Of a stretch of DNA of 64,000 nt, positions 18,052 to 26,440 are shown piece after piece. Every line of letters begins with the position of its first letter. Position 1 is the first letter of the stretch. The stretch lies in NCBI RefSeq assembly GCF_015751765.1, contig NZ_JADOTX010000001.1, positions 4,712,001 to 4,776,000 on the forward strand, given 5' to 3'. The notes beneath the pieces were generated by a model, which was not told the DNA's origin, did no database searches, and saw only the letters and a list, made by a program, of their open reading frames with translations. Both the position numbers and the translations under genes were made by a program. Source of the stretch: Micromonospora ureilytica. GTDB lineage: Bacteria; Actinomycetota; Actinomycetes; Mycobacteriales; Micromonosporaceae.

Positions 18052-18127
18052 GGGGCCGGGGCCGACCGTGCCCGGCGGAGGGATCAAGCCTGACCGCCCA
18101 GAGCCGGGCACGGTCGGCCCCGGCCCC
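18052..18127 (-). repeat. Intercistronic stem-loop element, copy 1
   Basis: A perfect 24-bp inverted repeat (18052-18075 and 18104-18127) encloses a 28-base loop containing GGATCAAGCCTGACCGCC (plus-strand reading). It begins 28 bases beyond the cytidine deaminase stop on the minus strand. CCGCAACCAA lies next to it at 18131-18140. Copy 2 at 45989-46060 has the same 21-base loop core (18079-18099 here), the same flanking decamer and an unrelated but equally perfect stem. It could act as a terminator or a processing/stability element. Confidence 0.85.
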
Positions 18128-18154
18128 CAACCGCAACCAACCCAAACCCCAAGC

Positions 18155-18865
18155 TCAACCAGCAGCCCAGCGCACCGGGATCTCAGCCGGCGGCTCACCC
18201 TCGCCGGCCCAGAAGATGGTGCCGGTCGCGTCGACCACCACCACACGGGGAGTCCGGGCCAAGCCCCAGGTGATCGCCTCGGCCGGGTCGTCCCAGCTCG
18301 GCGCCTCCTCCAGCACGCCGGTCTCGGCGCCGGCGTCGTCACCGGCCGACCGCTCCCAGTACGCGGTCCAGACCTGCTGGCCGGCGGACATGTCCGGGTG
18401 CACGAAGACGGTGCCGCGCCCGCGCCAGGCAGCGAGCCGTTCCGGGACCACCGGCACCGGCGTCTCCCCGGTAACGGCCTCCAGGTCCTCCACGCCGAAG
18501 GCGTGCGGTAGCAGCTCGGCCATCCGCAGGGGCCGGGTCTTGCTCTCGATCAGGCACTCCGGCCCGCCGTTCTCCCAGAGCAGCTGCCGGCAGCGACCAC
18601 ACGGCATCAGCGGCTCACCGGTGGCGTCGACGCAGGACAACGCGACGAGTCGGCCTCCGCCGGTGGCGTGCAGGCTGGAAACGACCCCGCACTCGGCGCA
18701 CAGCGTCACCCCGTACGCGGCGTTCTCCACGTTGCAGCCGACCACCACACGGCCGTCGTCGACCAGCGCGGCCGCGCCGACCGGAAACGTCGAGTACGGC
18801 GCGTACGCGTGCCGCATCGCCTCGGTGGCGGCGGCACGCAGCCGCGCCCAGTCAATGTCGGTCAT
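18155..18865 (-). CDS. cdd: Cytidine deaminase with C-terminal extension
   Basis: 236 residues, about 100 longer than ordinary homotetrameric cytidine deaminases. Residues 1-~130 hold the enzyme: CAECG supplies the first zinc Cys and catalytic Glu, and PCGRCRQ gives the other two Cys, preceded by NVENAAYG. Residues ~135-236 form an extra segment (VFVHPDMSAGQQVWTAYW, then RTPRVVVVDATGTIFWAGEGEPP) that I do not recognise. It deaminates cytidine and deoxycytidine to uridine and deoxyuridine, feeding the downstream phosphorylase. The extension shows Trp-rich, ordered-looking sequence and is probably a real domain. Confidence 0.88.
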   Translation of the reverse strand: MTDIDWARLRAAATEAMRHAYAPYSTFPVGAAALVDDGRVVVGCNVENAAYGVTLCAECGVVSSLHATGGGRLVALSCVDATGEPLMPCGRCRQLLWENGGPECLIESKTRPLRMAELLPHAFGVEDLEAVTGETPVPVVPERLAAWRGRGTVFVHPDMSAGQQVWTAYWERSAGDDAGAETGVLEEAPSWDDPAEAITWGLARTPRVVVVDATGTIFWAGEGEPPAEIPVRWAAG

Positions 18866-18956
18866 GCCACCATTCTGCCCAAGGAGCCCAGGTCAGAAGC
18901 GGGCAGGGCCGGGTACACAGGCACCCTTCGGAGACTCGGCCGCGCCACCGCACCCC

Positions 18957-19031
18957 CTCCCATGATCAGGCGATGAAAAGTAGGTCAGAGACGCCCCCTG
19001 ACACCTACTTCTCATCACCTGATCATGGGAG
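18957..19031. repeat. Long imperfect inverted repeat upstream of cdd
   Basis: Arms 18957-18988 and 18998-19031 pair over about 30 bp with two substitutions and a 2-base bulge, leaving a 9-base loop. The outer 14 bp (CTCCCATGATCAGG) are perfect. A 10-bp palindrome GACACGTGTC follows at 19034-19043. It lies in the 383-base gap 18866-19248 between cdd and the importer operon, which otherwise holds only the terminator at 19213. It is too long and A+T-rich for an ordinary terminator and may be a miniature repeat or operator region. Confidence 0.6.
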
Positions 19032-19212
19032 AGGACACGTGTCACTGCGGCGATCGGCGCACTTCCGCGACCTTCTACCCTCACCGGTCGCCGATGATCG
19101 ACCTGCGGAACGGACTCACGCAGCGACGGTGGCTGATCGGGCACGACAGCTGTTTCGCGATGCGCCACGTCTGGGCGTACTCCTGGGAGGGGCTGGATGG
19201 GCACGGGGCGCA

Positions 19213-19234
19213 CCCGGCGGGGAGGCCCGCCGGG
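19213..19234 (-). terminator. Terminator of the nucleoside importer operon
   Basis: A perfect 9-bp G+C stem (CCCGGCGGG at 19213-19221 with CCCGCCGGG at 19226-19234, GAGG loop) starts 15 bases past the last permease stop on the minus strand. There is no T-run. Confidence 0.65.
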
Positions 19235-19248
19235 CGCGCCTGCGCGGG

Positions 19249-20529
19249 TCAGCCCTTGATGTAGGGCTTGCCGTCGGCGGCCGGTGCCCGGACCCGGCCG
19301 ACCAGCCCGGCGACGGCCAGGATGGTCGCCAGGTAGGGCAGCATGGCCAGGAACTGGCTGGGGATCGAGCTGCTGATCGCGCCCAGGTAGGTGGCGAGCT
19401 GGTCGGCGAAACCGAAGAAGAGCGCGGCGAGCAACGCGCCTGTCGGGTTCCACCGGCCGAAGATCAGCGCAGCCAGTGCGATGAAGCCCTTACCGCCGAT
19501 CATGTTCTTGGTGAACGAGTAGAGCGCCAGCGTGTAGGACGCCCCGCCGATGCCGGCGACCACGCCGGCCAGCAGCACGTTGCGGTAGCGCACCCGCAGC
19601 ACCTTGACGCCGAGCGTGTCGGCGGCGATCGGGTGTTCGCCGACCGAGCGGGTGCGCAGCCCCCACCGGGTGCGGAACAGCCCGATGTGGATCACCAGCA
19701 CCAGGAGCAGCCCGACGTAGAGGAAGATGTTGCCGCGGAACAACGCCGGCCCGAGCACCGGGATGTCCTTCAGCAACGGGATCTCCCAGTTGCTGAAGCG
19801 GGGCGCGCTGTTGTACTTCGCGGCGTCGGTCTGCATCAGCCGCTCGTAGAGGAAGCCGGTGACGCCGACCGCCAGCAGGTTCAGCACGATGCCCATGACG
19901 ACCTGGTCGACCAGGTAGCGGATGGCGAAGACGGCCAGCAGCAGCGAGATGAACGCGCCACCGAGCGCTGCGGCGACCAGGCCCACCCAGACGCTGCCGG
20001 AGAGGCTGCCGAACAGGGCGCCGCTGAACGCGCCCATCAGCAGCTGACCCTCGATGGCCACGTTGACCACGCCGGAGCGTTCGCAGAGCACCCCGGCGAG
20101 CGCGCCGAAGATCAGCGGCAGGGCCAGGATGAACGTGCCCCGGATGATGTTGACAAGTGGCATGAAGTTCTGCCCGGCCGGCGCGGCGGAGACCTGCCAG
20201 CAGAGGAACGACAGCACGAACCCGACGAGCCCGACGCCGAGCACGGGAAGGAACCACCGCTTCGGCACTCCGGCGAGCAGCGCCGCGCCGGCGGCGATCG
20301 TGATGATCCCGAACAGGATCGCCCCGATCGTGCCGTTGATCTCCAGTGCGGCGCCGGCCGCGTCGTCGCTGAGCGTGAACCGGGCCTGCTGGTCGGTGGC
20401 GAGCGCGCCGAAGAGCACCGCGGACAGCAGACCGAGCCCCAGCAGCGTGAGGCCGACCTTGCGGCTACGGGTCCAGAAGCCCTCGTCGACGGGGGCGACG
20501 GCGATGTCGGGGACAGCCATGGTGGACAT
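19249..20529 (-). CDS. Nucleoside ABC importer permease (second)
   Basis: 426 residues, multi-pass. The BPD_transp_2 core starts near 140 (LPLIFGALAGVLCERSGVVNVAIEGQLLMGAFSGALFGSL), with EG as the ATPase-coupling region typical of BmpABC/NupQ or RnsD permeases. An N-terminal extension with three extra helices is present, as in many actinobacterial members. It forms the importer channel with the other permease and takes up purine and/or pyrimidine nucleosides. Its start lies three bases after the preceding permease stop. Last gene of the operon, followed by a hairpin terminator. Confidence 0.88.
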   Translation of the reverse strand: MSTMAVPDIAVAPVDEGFWTRSRKVGLTLLGLGLLSAVLFGALATDQQARFTLSDDAAGAALEINGTIGAILFGIITIAAGAALLAGVPKRWFLPVLGVGLVGFVLSFLCWQVSAAPAGQNFMPLVNIIRGTFILALPLIFGALAGVLCERSGVVNVAIEGQLLMGAFSGALFGSLSGSVWVGLVAAALGGAFISLLLAVFAIRYLVDQVVMGIVLNLLAVGVTGFLYERLMQTDAAKYNSAPRFSNWEIPLLKDIPVLGPALFRGNIFLYVGLLLVLVIHIGLFRTRWGLRTRSVGEHPIAADTLGVKVLRVRYRNVLLAGVVAGIGGASYTLALYSFTKNMIGGKGFIALAALIFGRWNPTGALLAALFFGFADQLATYLGAISSSIPSQFLAMLPYLATILAVAGLVGRVRAPAADGKPYIKG

Positions 20530-20532
20530 GAG

Positions 20533-21909
20533 TTACCAGCCCTTCGCCAGGCTCGTCTGCAACCGGGCGGCGCGTGCGGCCCGGAGCTGGAAGATCGCCT
20601 TCACCAGGGCCGGCGCGGCGATGAAGATGACGATCAGCGCCTGGAGCACGGTCACCAGCTCCAGCGAGATCCCGGAGTACGACTGCATCCGGTTACCACC
20701 GGCCTGCAGCGCCCCGAACAGCAGCGCGGCGAGCAACACCCCCCAGGGCTTCACCCGCCCCAGCAGCGCCACCAGGATGCCGTCGAAGCCGATCTGCGCG
20801 ACCACCAGCGGGGTCAACGCGCTGGCGGTGGAGCCGAGCACCATGTTCGAGCCGCCGAGGCCCGCCAGGATGCCGGCGAAGACCATGATCAGGATGTACG
20901 TCCGGGTGACGCTGATGCCTGCGGTCCGGGCGGCGTCCGGGTTGGCGCCGACCGCGCGCAGCTCGAAGCCGAGCGTCGAGCGGTTGAGCAACCAGGCGAC
21001 CGCCCAGGTGGCCAGCACGGCGAGCAGGATGCCGGCGTGCACCCGCAGGTTGTCGCCGAGCAGTCGGGGCAGCTGGGCGGAGGTGTCCACCGCCTTGCTG
21101 ATCGCGTCGGTGCGGGTCGGGTCCTGCACGCCGTTCTGCACGATCAACCAGGTGAGGAAGTACGTGGCGACGTAGTTGAGCATGATCGTGTTGATCACCT
21201 CGTGCGCGCCGGCACGGGCCTTGAGGATGCCGGGGATGAAACCCCAGATCGCTCCACCCAGCGCGCCGGCCAGCACCGCCACCAACAGGTGCAGGCCGGG
21301 CGGCAACGGCAGCAGGAAACCGGCCAGCGCCGCCATGATGACGCCGATGGTGGCCTGCCCCTGGGCGCCGATGTTGAACAGGCCGCCACGGAAGGCCAGC
21401 GCCACCGACAGACCGGTGAAGACCAACGGCGCCGCGTAGGTCAGCGTCTCCGAGATCGGCGCGAGCACGGCCTGCCAGCCGTTGGCGCCGTCCAACCAGC
21501 CGGAGAACGCCTCGGGGTCGAAGATCGAGCCCTTGAACAGGTTCGCGTACGCCTCACTGACGAGCGTCCAGCTGGAGTTGATCGCGTCGGACGGGCGGGA
21601 GGTGATGTACGAGTAGGTGGAGAGCACTGCCGGATCAGAAATGATCATCAGCACCGCGCCGACAACGATCGCCAGCACCAACGACAGCAGCGTGACAGTG
21701 AAGGTGTTGGCCGCCCAGAGGTTGTCCAGGAACAACCTGCCCAGGCTCGGCTTCGACTCCGGCTCCGGGTCCGGCTTCGCCACCGAGCGGTCCGGCTCGG
21801 TCGCCACCTCGGCCCGTTCGGTGTTGCCGAGCGCGTTCTGCGCGGCCTGCGCCTCGCTCGCCGGCTCCTTGTCCGGCGAGCCGGACTGCGGGTTGGGGGG
21901 ATTGGTCAT
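20533..21909 (-). CDS. Nucleoside ABC importer permease (first)
   Basis: 458 residues. The first ~60 are charged and cytoplasmic, then about eight to ten membrane helices follow with the BPD_transp_2 signature [16 protein letters not shown] and [20 protein letters not shown] (the EAA-like coupling loop). Homologues include B. subtilis NupP and S. mutans RnsC. It overlaps the ATPase stop by four bases (ATGA), so the subunits are made in coupled fashion. Together with the second permease it forms the transmembrane pore. Confidence 0.88.
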   Translation of the reverse strand: MTNPPNPQSGSPDKEPASEAQAAQNALGNTERAEVATEPDRSVAKPDPEPESKPSLGRLFLDNLWAANTFTVTLLSLVLAIVVGAVLMIISDPAVLSTYSYITSRPSDAINSSWTLVSEAYANLFKGSIFDPEAFSGWLDGANGWQAVLAPISETLTYAAPLVFTGLSVALAFRGGLFNIGAQGQATIGVIMAALAGFLLPLPPGLHLLVAVLAGALGGAIWGFIPGILKARAGAHEVINTIMLNYVATYFLTWLIVQNGVQDPTRTDAISKAVDTSAQLPRLLGDNLRVHAGILLAVLATWAVAWLLNRSTLGFELRAVGANPDAARTAGISVTRTYILIMVFAGILAGLGGSNMVLGSTASALTPLVVAQIGFDGILVALLGRVKPWGVLLAALLFGALQAGGNRMQSYSGISLELVTVLQALIVIFIAAPALVKAIFQLRAARAARLQTSLAKGW

Positions 21910-23567
21910 GCCTTGTCCTCGCTCGCGGAGCCCGCGTCGCCTGCCGGGCTCCCGTCTGGCACGCCGGGCTTGTCGGCGGCGGACGCCGTACCGGGCTTGT
22001 CGGCGGCGGATGCCGCATCGGGCTTGTCGGCGGCGGGTGCTGCGGTGGCGTCGTGTGCCTCGTCCGGGCTGATGCCGGCCATCAGCAGACCGATCTCCTC
22101 ACGCGGAGTGTCCGGTCCGACGATGCCGATGATCCGACCGCGGTACATCACCGCGATCCGGTCGGCCAGCCCGATCACCTCGTCGAGTTCGCTGGAGACC
22201 ACCATGACGGCGGTGCCGATGTCCCGCTCGCGGATGATCTGGCTGTGGATGAACTCGATCGACCCGACGTCGACGCCACGGGTCGGCTGGGCGGCGATGA
22301 AGAGCTTCAGCGGCCGGGACAGCTCCCGGGCCACGATCACCTTCTGCTGGTTGCCGCCGGAGAGGGTGCCCACCGCCGCGTCGGCCGATGAGGTACGGAC
22401 GTCGAACTGCTCGATCCGTTCCTTCGCCGAGGCGGCGATCGCGTCCGGCTTCAGCGCGAGCCCGGCCCCGAACGGCGGCCGGTCGTAGATGTCCAGCACC
22501 AGGTTCTCCGCGACGCTGAACTCCTTGACCAGGCCGTCCACGCTGCGGTCCTCGGGCACGTAGCCGACGCCCGCCCGGAGCACCTTCTTGGGCTTCCAAC
22601 CGTCGATCCGGTCGCCGGCCAGGCTGACCGTGCCGGCGAGCACCGGGCGCAGGCCCATGATCGCCTCGATCAGCTCGGTCTGACCGTTGCCTTGTACGCC
22701 CGCCACGCCGAGCACCTCGCCGGCGCGCACGGTCAGGTCGATGCCGTCGACCGCACGGATCTGCCGGTCGTCGTCGACGACCAGCCCGGCCACCTCCAGC
22801 ACCGGGTCGCCCGGCGTGGCCGGGGTCTTGTCCACGGTGAGCCGGACGTTGCGCCCGACCATCAACGCGGCCAGCTCGTCCCGGCTGGCCTCCGGCGAGG
22901 CGGTGCCGACGGTCTTTCCGCGTCGGATCACGGTGATCCGGTCGGCGATGGCCTTGACCTCGCCGAGCTTGTGGGTGATGAAGACGATCGACTTGCCGGC
23001 CGCCTTGAGCGACCGCATGACCGTCAGCAGTTCCTCGGTCTCCTGGGGGGTGAGCACCGCGGTCGGCTCGTCCAGGATGAGCAGGTCGACGTCGCGGGTG
23101 AGCGCCTTGACGATCTCGACTCGCTGCTGGATGCCGACCGGCAGGTCCTCGATCACCGCGTCCGGGTCGACCCGCAGGTTGTAGCGCTCGGACACCTCGG
23201 TGACCTCGCGCCGGGCCCGACGCCGGTCCAGGAAGCCGGCGATGCCGCCCCTGACCTGCTCCGCGCCGAGCATGATGTTTTCGGCGACGGTGAAGACCGG
23301 CACCAGCATGAAGTGCTGGTGCACCATGCCGATCCCGGCCCCGATCGCGTCGGATGGGCCCTTCAGCTTCAGCGGCTTGCCGTCGACCAGGATCTCGCCC
23401 TCGTCGGGCTGGTACAGCCCGTAGAGCACGTTCATCAGTGTCGACTTGCCCGCGCCGTTCTCGCCGAGGAGGGCGTGAATCTCTCCAGGCTCCACCGTCA
23501 GGTCGATGTGATCGTTGGCGACCAGATCACCGAACCGCTTGGTGATGCCGCGCAGTTCGAGTCTCAG
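21906..23567 (-). CDS. Nucleoside ABC importer ATPase (tandem domains, CTG start)
   Basis: 553 residues if it starts at CTG 23567. The first in-frame ATG/GTG/TTG is GTG 23495, which would delete the N-terminal strand ([14 protein letters not shown]) needed before Walker [10 protein letters not shown], and there is no earlier canonical start before an in-frame TAG. AGGAGG sits five bases ahead of the CTG. Two ABC domains follow; the second has Walker A-like [10 protein letters not shown], signature LSGGNQQK and Walker B-like [12 protein letters not shown], as in sugar/nucleoside CUT2-type ATPases. The C-terminal ~45 residues hold Ala/Asp-rich ADKPG repeats. It energises uptake with both permeases. 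Confidence 0.85.
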   Translation of the reverse strand: MRLELRGITKRFGDLVANDHIDLTVEPGEIHALLGENGAGKSTLMNVLYGLYQPDEGEILVDGKPLKLKGPSDAIGAGIGMVHQHFMLVPVFTVAENIMLGAEQVRGGIAGFLDRRRARREVTEVSERYNLRVDPDAVIEDLPVGIQQRVEIVKALTRDVDLLILDEPTAVLTPQETEELLTVMRSLKAAGKSIVFITHKLGEVKAIADRITVIRRGKTVGTASPEASRDELAALMVGRNVRLTVDKTPATPGDPVLEVAGLVVDDDRQIRAVDGIDLTVRAGEVLGVAGVQGNGQTELIEAIMGLRPVLAGTVSLAGDRIDGWKPKKVLRAGVGYVPEDRSVDGLVKEFSVAENLVLDIYDRPPFGAGLALKPDAIAASAKERIEQFDVRTSSADAAVGTLSGGNQQKVIVARELSRPLKLFIAAQPTRGVDVGSIEFIHSQIIRERDIGTAVMVVSSELDEVIGLADRIAVMYRGRIIGIVGPDTPREEIGLLMAGISPDEAHDATAAPAADKPDAASAADKPGTASAADKPGVPDGSPAGDAGSASEDKA

Positions 23568-23572
23568 CGCAA

Positions 23573-23578
23573 CCTCCT
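23573..23578 (-). promoter_or_regulatory. AGGAGG ribosome site deciding the CTG start
   Basis: On the minus strand a perfect AGGAGG is followed by TTGCG and CTG. TTG also occurs within that spacer but is out of frame and closes at once (TTG CGC TGA). The site therefore points to CTG 23567 as the ATPase start. Confidence 0.65.
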
Positions 23579-23757
23579 GGAGTGCGAGCGATGGTGCAGC
23601 CTAGCTGCCGTGGAACCGGCCGGATCGGACCGGCCGCCGTGGTGCGCGATCGGCCGCTCCGACCCCGCGGGGCACCCGCAGAGCCGGAGCGGCCGATCGG
23701 TCGTACCTGTCCCCCGCCGACCCTCCCGATGATCGCATCGGAGGGGCCGGCCGGTCG

Positions 23758-24843
23758 TCACTTGGTCGGCTGGGCCTTCGAGGTGACGGTGATGGTGCCG
23801 GCGGCGATGTCCGCCTTGATCTTGTCGACCTCGGCCTTCAGCTCGGCCGGAACCTTGCTGTCGAAGTCGTGGTACGGGGCGATCGAGACACCGTTGTTGG
23901 CCAGGGTGCCGACGAAGCCCGGCTTGGCCGGCAGCTTGTCACCGGCGGCGGCCTTCACCACGGCCTCCTTGACGGCGTCCGGGATGTTCTTGACCACCGT
24001 GGTGATGATCGCTGAGCAGTCCGGGGTGCTCTCGCAGCCGTCGACGTCCACCCAGATGGTGCTGTACTTGCCACCCGACGCCTTGGCCGCGGCCGTGGTG
24101 CCGAGGCCGGAGCCGCCGGCGACCGGCATGATGATGTCCGCGCCCTGGGCGACCAGCGCGTCGGAAACCTTCTTGCCCTCGTCCTGCTTGGCGAAGTCGT
24201 TGGTGAAGGAGCCCTTCTGAGTCTCCTTGTTCCAACCCAGCGCCTGGACGTTCTTGCCCTTGGTGGTGTTGAAGTACTTCACACCGTCGACGAAGCCGTC
24301 CATGAAGATGGTCACCGGCGGGATCGGCAGACCACCGTAGGTGCCCACCTTGCCGGACTTGCTCATCCCGGCGGCCAGGTAACCGGCCTGGAACGCGGCC
24401 TGGGCGGTGTCGAACTGCATCGGGTAGACGTTGGCGTCACCAGTGTTCGCGTCGACGATGCCGAACTCCTGGTTCGGGTTCGCCTTGGCGATCTTCGAGG
24501 TGGCGTTGCCCATCAGGCCACCGACCGCCAGGATGAAGTCGCACTTCTGGTTGACGTACTGCGTCAGGTTCGGCTCGTAGTCGGCCTCCGCCTTCGACGC
24601 GACGAACTTGATGTCGATGTTGTCGTTGGCGGCCTTGGCCTCCTGCAGACCCTTCCAGGCCGAGGTGTTGAACGACTTGTCGTCGATGCCGCCGACGTCG
24701 GTCACCATGCAGGCGCTGAACTTCTTGGCGCCACTGCCGGCGTTGTTGTCATCCTTGGGCGCCTCGCCACAAGCGGCGGCGGTGAGCGCGAGCCCACCCA
24801 CCGCGAAGATCGAGGCGATCCGCATCCCACGCACCGAGCGCAA
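23758..24843 (-). CDS. BMP-family nucleoside-binding lipoprotein
   Basis: 361 residues from the TTG at 24843, which AAGGAG precedes by five bases. A short Arg-containing start, a hydrophobic stretch (IASIFAVGGLALTAAAC) and a Cys suited to lipidation form a lipoprotein signal. The mature BMP/PnrA fold shows VTDVGGIDDKSFN near 40, the hinge segment FILAVGGLMGNA and ADIIMPVAGGSGLG. PnrA and BmpA relatives bind purine nucleosides. It is the first gene of the importer operon, 190 bases ahead of the ATPase, a gap that may permit higher expression of the binding protein. The precise nucleoside preference cannot be read from sequence. Confidence 0.9.
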   Translation of the reverse strand: MRSVRGMRIASIFAVGGLALTAAACGEAPKDDNNAGSGAKKFSACMVTDVGGIDDKSFNTSAWKGLQEAKAANDNIDIKFVASKAEADYEPNLTQYVNQKCDFILAVGGLMGNATSKIAKANPNQEFGIVDANTGDANVYPMQFDTAQAAFQAGYLAAGMSKSGKVGTYGGLPIPPVTIFMDGFVDGVKYFNTTKGKNVQALGWNKETQKGSFTNDFAKQDEGKKVSDALVAQGADIIMPVAGGSGLGTTAAAKASGGKYSTIWVDVDGCESTPDCSAIITTVVKNIPDAVKEAVVKAAAGDKLPAKPGFVGTLANNGVSIAPYHDFDSKVPAELKAEVDKIKADIAAGTITVTSKAQPTK

Positions 24844-24971
24844 GACGTCTCCTTCCCATTGCACACCGCGCCTTGTGCGGTGGCAGCCCATCAGCCGACC
24901 TGCGGGTGTGCCGCCGGCTGTCCCACGTTACGGACGGGAGCGTACGCCCGCGCCCACCCACCGGCCGACAA

Positions 24972-25010
24972 TCGTGCACGACTGTTGAGCGCCTGTTACC
25001 CGGGTGTAAC
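24972..25010. promoter_or_regulatory. Palindromes upstream of the importer operon
   Basis: Two dyads lie 130-170 bases upstream of the lipoprotein gene: TCGTGCACGA (24972-24981) and GTTAC-N6-GTAAC (24995-25010). They are plausible operators for a nucleoside-responsive regulator, but no cognate regulator is adjacent and the promoter itself is not obvious. Confidence 0.35.
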
Positions 25011-25065
25011 CCTTGCGTGGGGCACGTCACTCTTCGTGCTGGCAAGCGAGCGCCGGGGCGTCCGC

Positions 25066-25104
25066 AACGTCCGTTTTCTGGAGGCGATTTCCACCTCGGA
25101 CGTT
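25066..25104 (-). terminator. Possible terminator of the small membrane protein gene
   Basis: AACGTCCG (25066-25073) pairs with CGGACGTT (25097-25104), with an inner GAGG/CCTC pairing. The right arm touches the stop codon of the minus-strand gene at 25103. Weak but suitably placed. Confidence 0.4.
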
Positions 25105-25453
25105 ACCGCCAAAAGACCGCGACCGCCGCGTTGACCAGGGTCAGACCGACGATCGCGAGGAAATGACCCCGGTTTACCACGTCCCGCTTCCGGGAGAAGA
25201 AGACCATGACGAAGATCAGCAGCGCGATCACCAACTTCGTCACAAGTTTTGCCGGTGCCGGCTCGTCGCCGTCGCGCAACGGCGCGGACAGGCCCAGCCC
25301 GGTCAGCAACTGGATCACCGCGCCCCACAGCATGGCCGGGTTGATCCGCAACCGACCGCTGGCGTACTGCGCGATCGAGCCGCCGAGCAGCAGGGCGAAC
25401 CCGATCAGATGGACGTAGAGAAGGATGAGTCTGAGAGCTTCCACGGTCGCCAT
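25103..25453 (-). CDS. Small integral membrane protein, unknown
   Basis: 116 residues with four predicted helices (about 5-27, 40-56, 68-86 and 96-115) and no soluble domain. The first helix contains LRLILLYVHLIGFALLLGGS, a pattern seen in small actinobacterial membrane proteins of the DUF2269/YtpI type, without a firm match. The gene stands alone between the nucleoside importer and a glycosyltransferase. No functional inference is possible from context. Confidence 0.6.
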   Translation of the reverse strand: MATVEALRLILLYVHLIGFALLLGGSIAQYASGRLRINPAMLWGAVIQLLTGLGLSAPLRDGDEPAPAKLVTKLVIALLIFVMVFFSRKRDVVNRGHFLAIVGLTLVNAAVAVFWR

Positions 25454-25517
25454 ACTTCCCTATGAACGACGGATCGTAGTAGTGGGAACCGCCGACGGGC
25501 GCGGTGCTTCGTTGTCG

Positions 25518-26240
25518 TCATCGATCAGCGAGCGTCTGGGCGGGGACGACGCCGGGACGACGCCGGGCGCGTTCCCGGCCCAGGATCCACAACGCCTCGA
25601 TCCCGTTCCGCCAGGTGATCTTCTTGCCCTCGGCGCGGCCCCGCGCCCGGTAGGTGATCGGCACGTCGTAGGGGCGGATCCGCCGCCGCAGCAGTTTGCC
25701 TGTCACCTCGGCCTCCATGCCGAACCCGCGGGACCGGATGTCCAGCGACCGGTACAGCTCCACCGGCATCAGCTTGAAGCACGTCTCCAGGTCGGCGATG
25801 TAGGTATTGAACAAGACGTTCGCCGCCGTGGTGACCCCCCGGTTTCCGACCACGTACCAGAAGCTGTAGGCGCTGTGGCTGCCGAAGGTGCGGTTGCCGT
25901 AGACGACTGTCGCGTGCCCCTCCAGCACCGGCGCCAACAGCTTCGGAATGTCCTGTGGGTCGTACTCCAGATCGGCGTCCAGGATCACCATGTACTCGCC
26001 GCGGGCGCTGTCCACGGCCGTCCTGATCGCCGCGCCCTTGCCCGCGTTACGCGGGTGCGTCACGACCCGCAGCCGCGCGTCATCCATCCGAGCGAGGATC
26101 CCCGGAGTCTCGTCCGTACTACCGTCGTCGACCACCACGATCTCGATCTCGCACGGGTACCGCACGGCGAGAGCCTGCTTCAGGGCCTCGGCGACGCGTT
26201 CCGCCTCGTTGTAGACCGGCATCAAGATCGACAGTTGCAC
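25518..26240 (-). CDS. Family 2 glycosyltransferase (dolichol-P-sugar synthase-like)
   Basis: 240 residues from the GTG at 26240 with GGGAGA upstream; the longer open frame runs into the promoter of the LacI gene. The GT-A fold shows LSILMPVYNEAERV, VVVDDGSTDET for the nucleotide and the metal motif DADLEYDP near 96. GNRTFGSHSAYSFWYVVGN and FGMEAEV are typical of DPM1/GtrB-type synthases that charge polyprenyl phosphate with a sugar. There is no C-terminal membrane domain, so it is a peripheral enzyme. It could supply polyprenyl-P-mannose to the protein mannosyltransferase at 56769, but that link is inference. Confidence 0.8.
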   Translation of the reverse strand: MQLSILMPVYNEAERVAEALKQALAVRYPCEIEIVVVDDGSTDETPGILARMDDARLRVVTHPRNAGKGAAIRTAVDSARGEYMVILDADLEYDPQDIPKLLAPVLEGHATVVYGNRTFGSHSAYSFWYVVGNRGVTTAANVLFNTYIADLETCFKLMPVELYRSLDIRSRGFGMEAEVTGKLLRRRIRPYDVPITYRARGRAEGKKITWRNGIEALWILGRERARRRPGVVPAQTLADR

Positions 26241-26428
26241 GAGAGTCTCCCGGGAACAGCGCCGGACGGCGGATGAGAGGGCGGCCGGCCCCCACCAGCG
26301 GCTAGTGAAGCAGGCGCGCCACGGGTTCGCTAACCCGCTCTCGCTGAGCGACGTCGGCGCCAGCAACCCATGCCATTGCAAGTTGTGGAAGGGCTTGCAG
26401 GGCACCCCGCAAGAAATTGCCGGTGGGC

Positions 26429-26434
26429 TAAAGT
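26429..26434 (+). promoter_or_regulatory. -10 box TAAAGT of leaderless lacI-type gene
   Basis: TAAAGT ends six bases before ATG 26441, with no Shine-Dalgarno. Several CTTGCA or GCAAG motifs lie just upstream (26367-26420), including GCAA-N4-TTGC at 26409-26420, as possible autoregulatory operators. Confidence 0.55.
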
Positions 26435-26440
26435 GCCGCC

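Noticed and set aside
17980..18342. Extension of thymidine phosphorylase upstream
   Set aside because: The extra codons translate the stem-loop element and part of cdd; the family begins at ATG 17979.
18973..22488. Plus-strand open frame of 1171 codons opposite the nucleoside importer genes
   Set aside because: It is antisense to three well-supported ABC transporter genes, its translation is rich in Gln/Asp/Arg/His shadows of high-G+C codons, and it has no recognisable domain.
23495..23497. GTG 23495 as start of the importer ATPase
   Set aside because: It would remove the conserved first strand and the A-loop region ahead of Walker A, and no Shine-Dalgarno precedes it.
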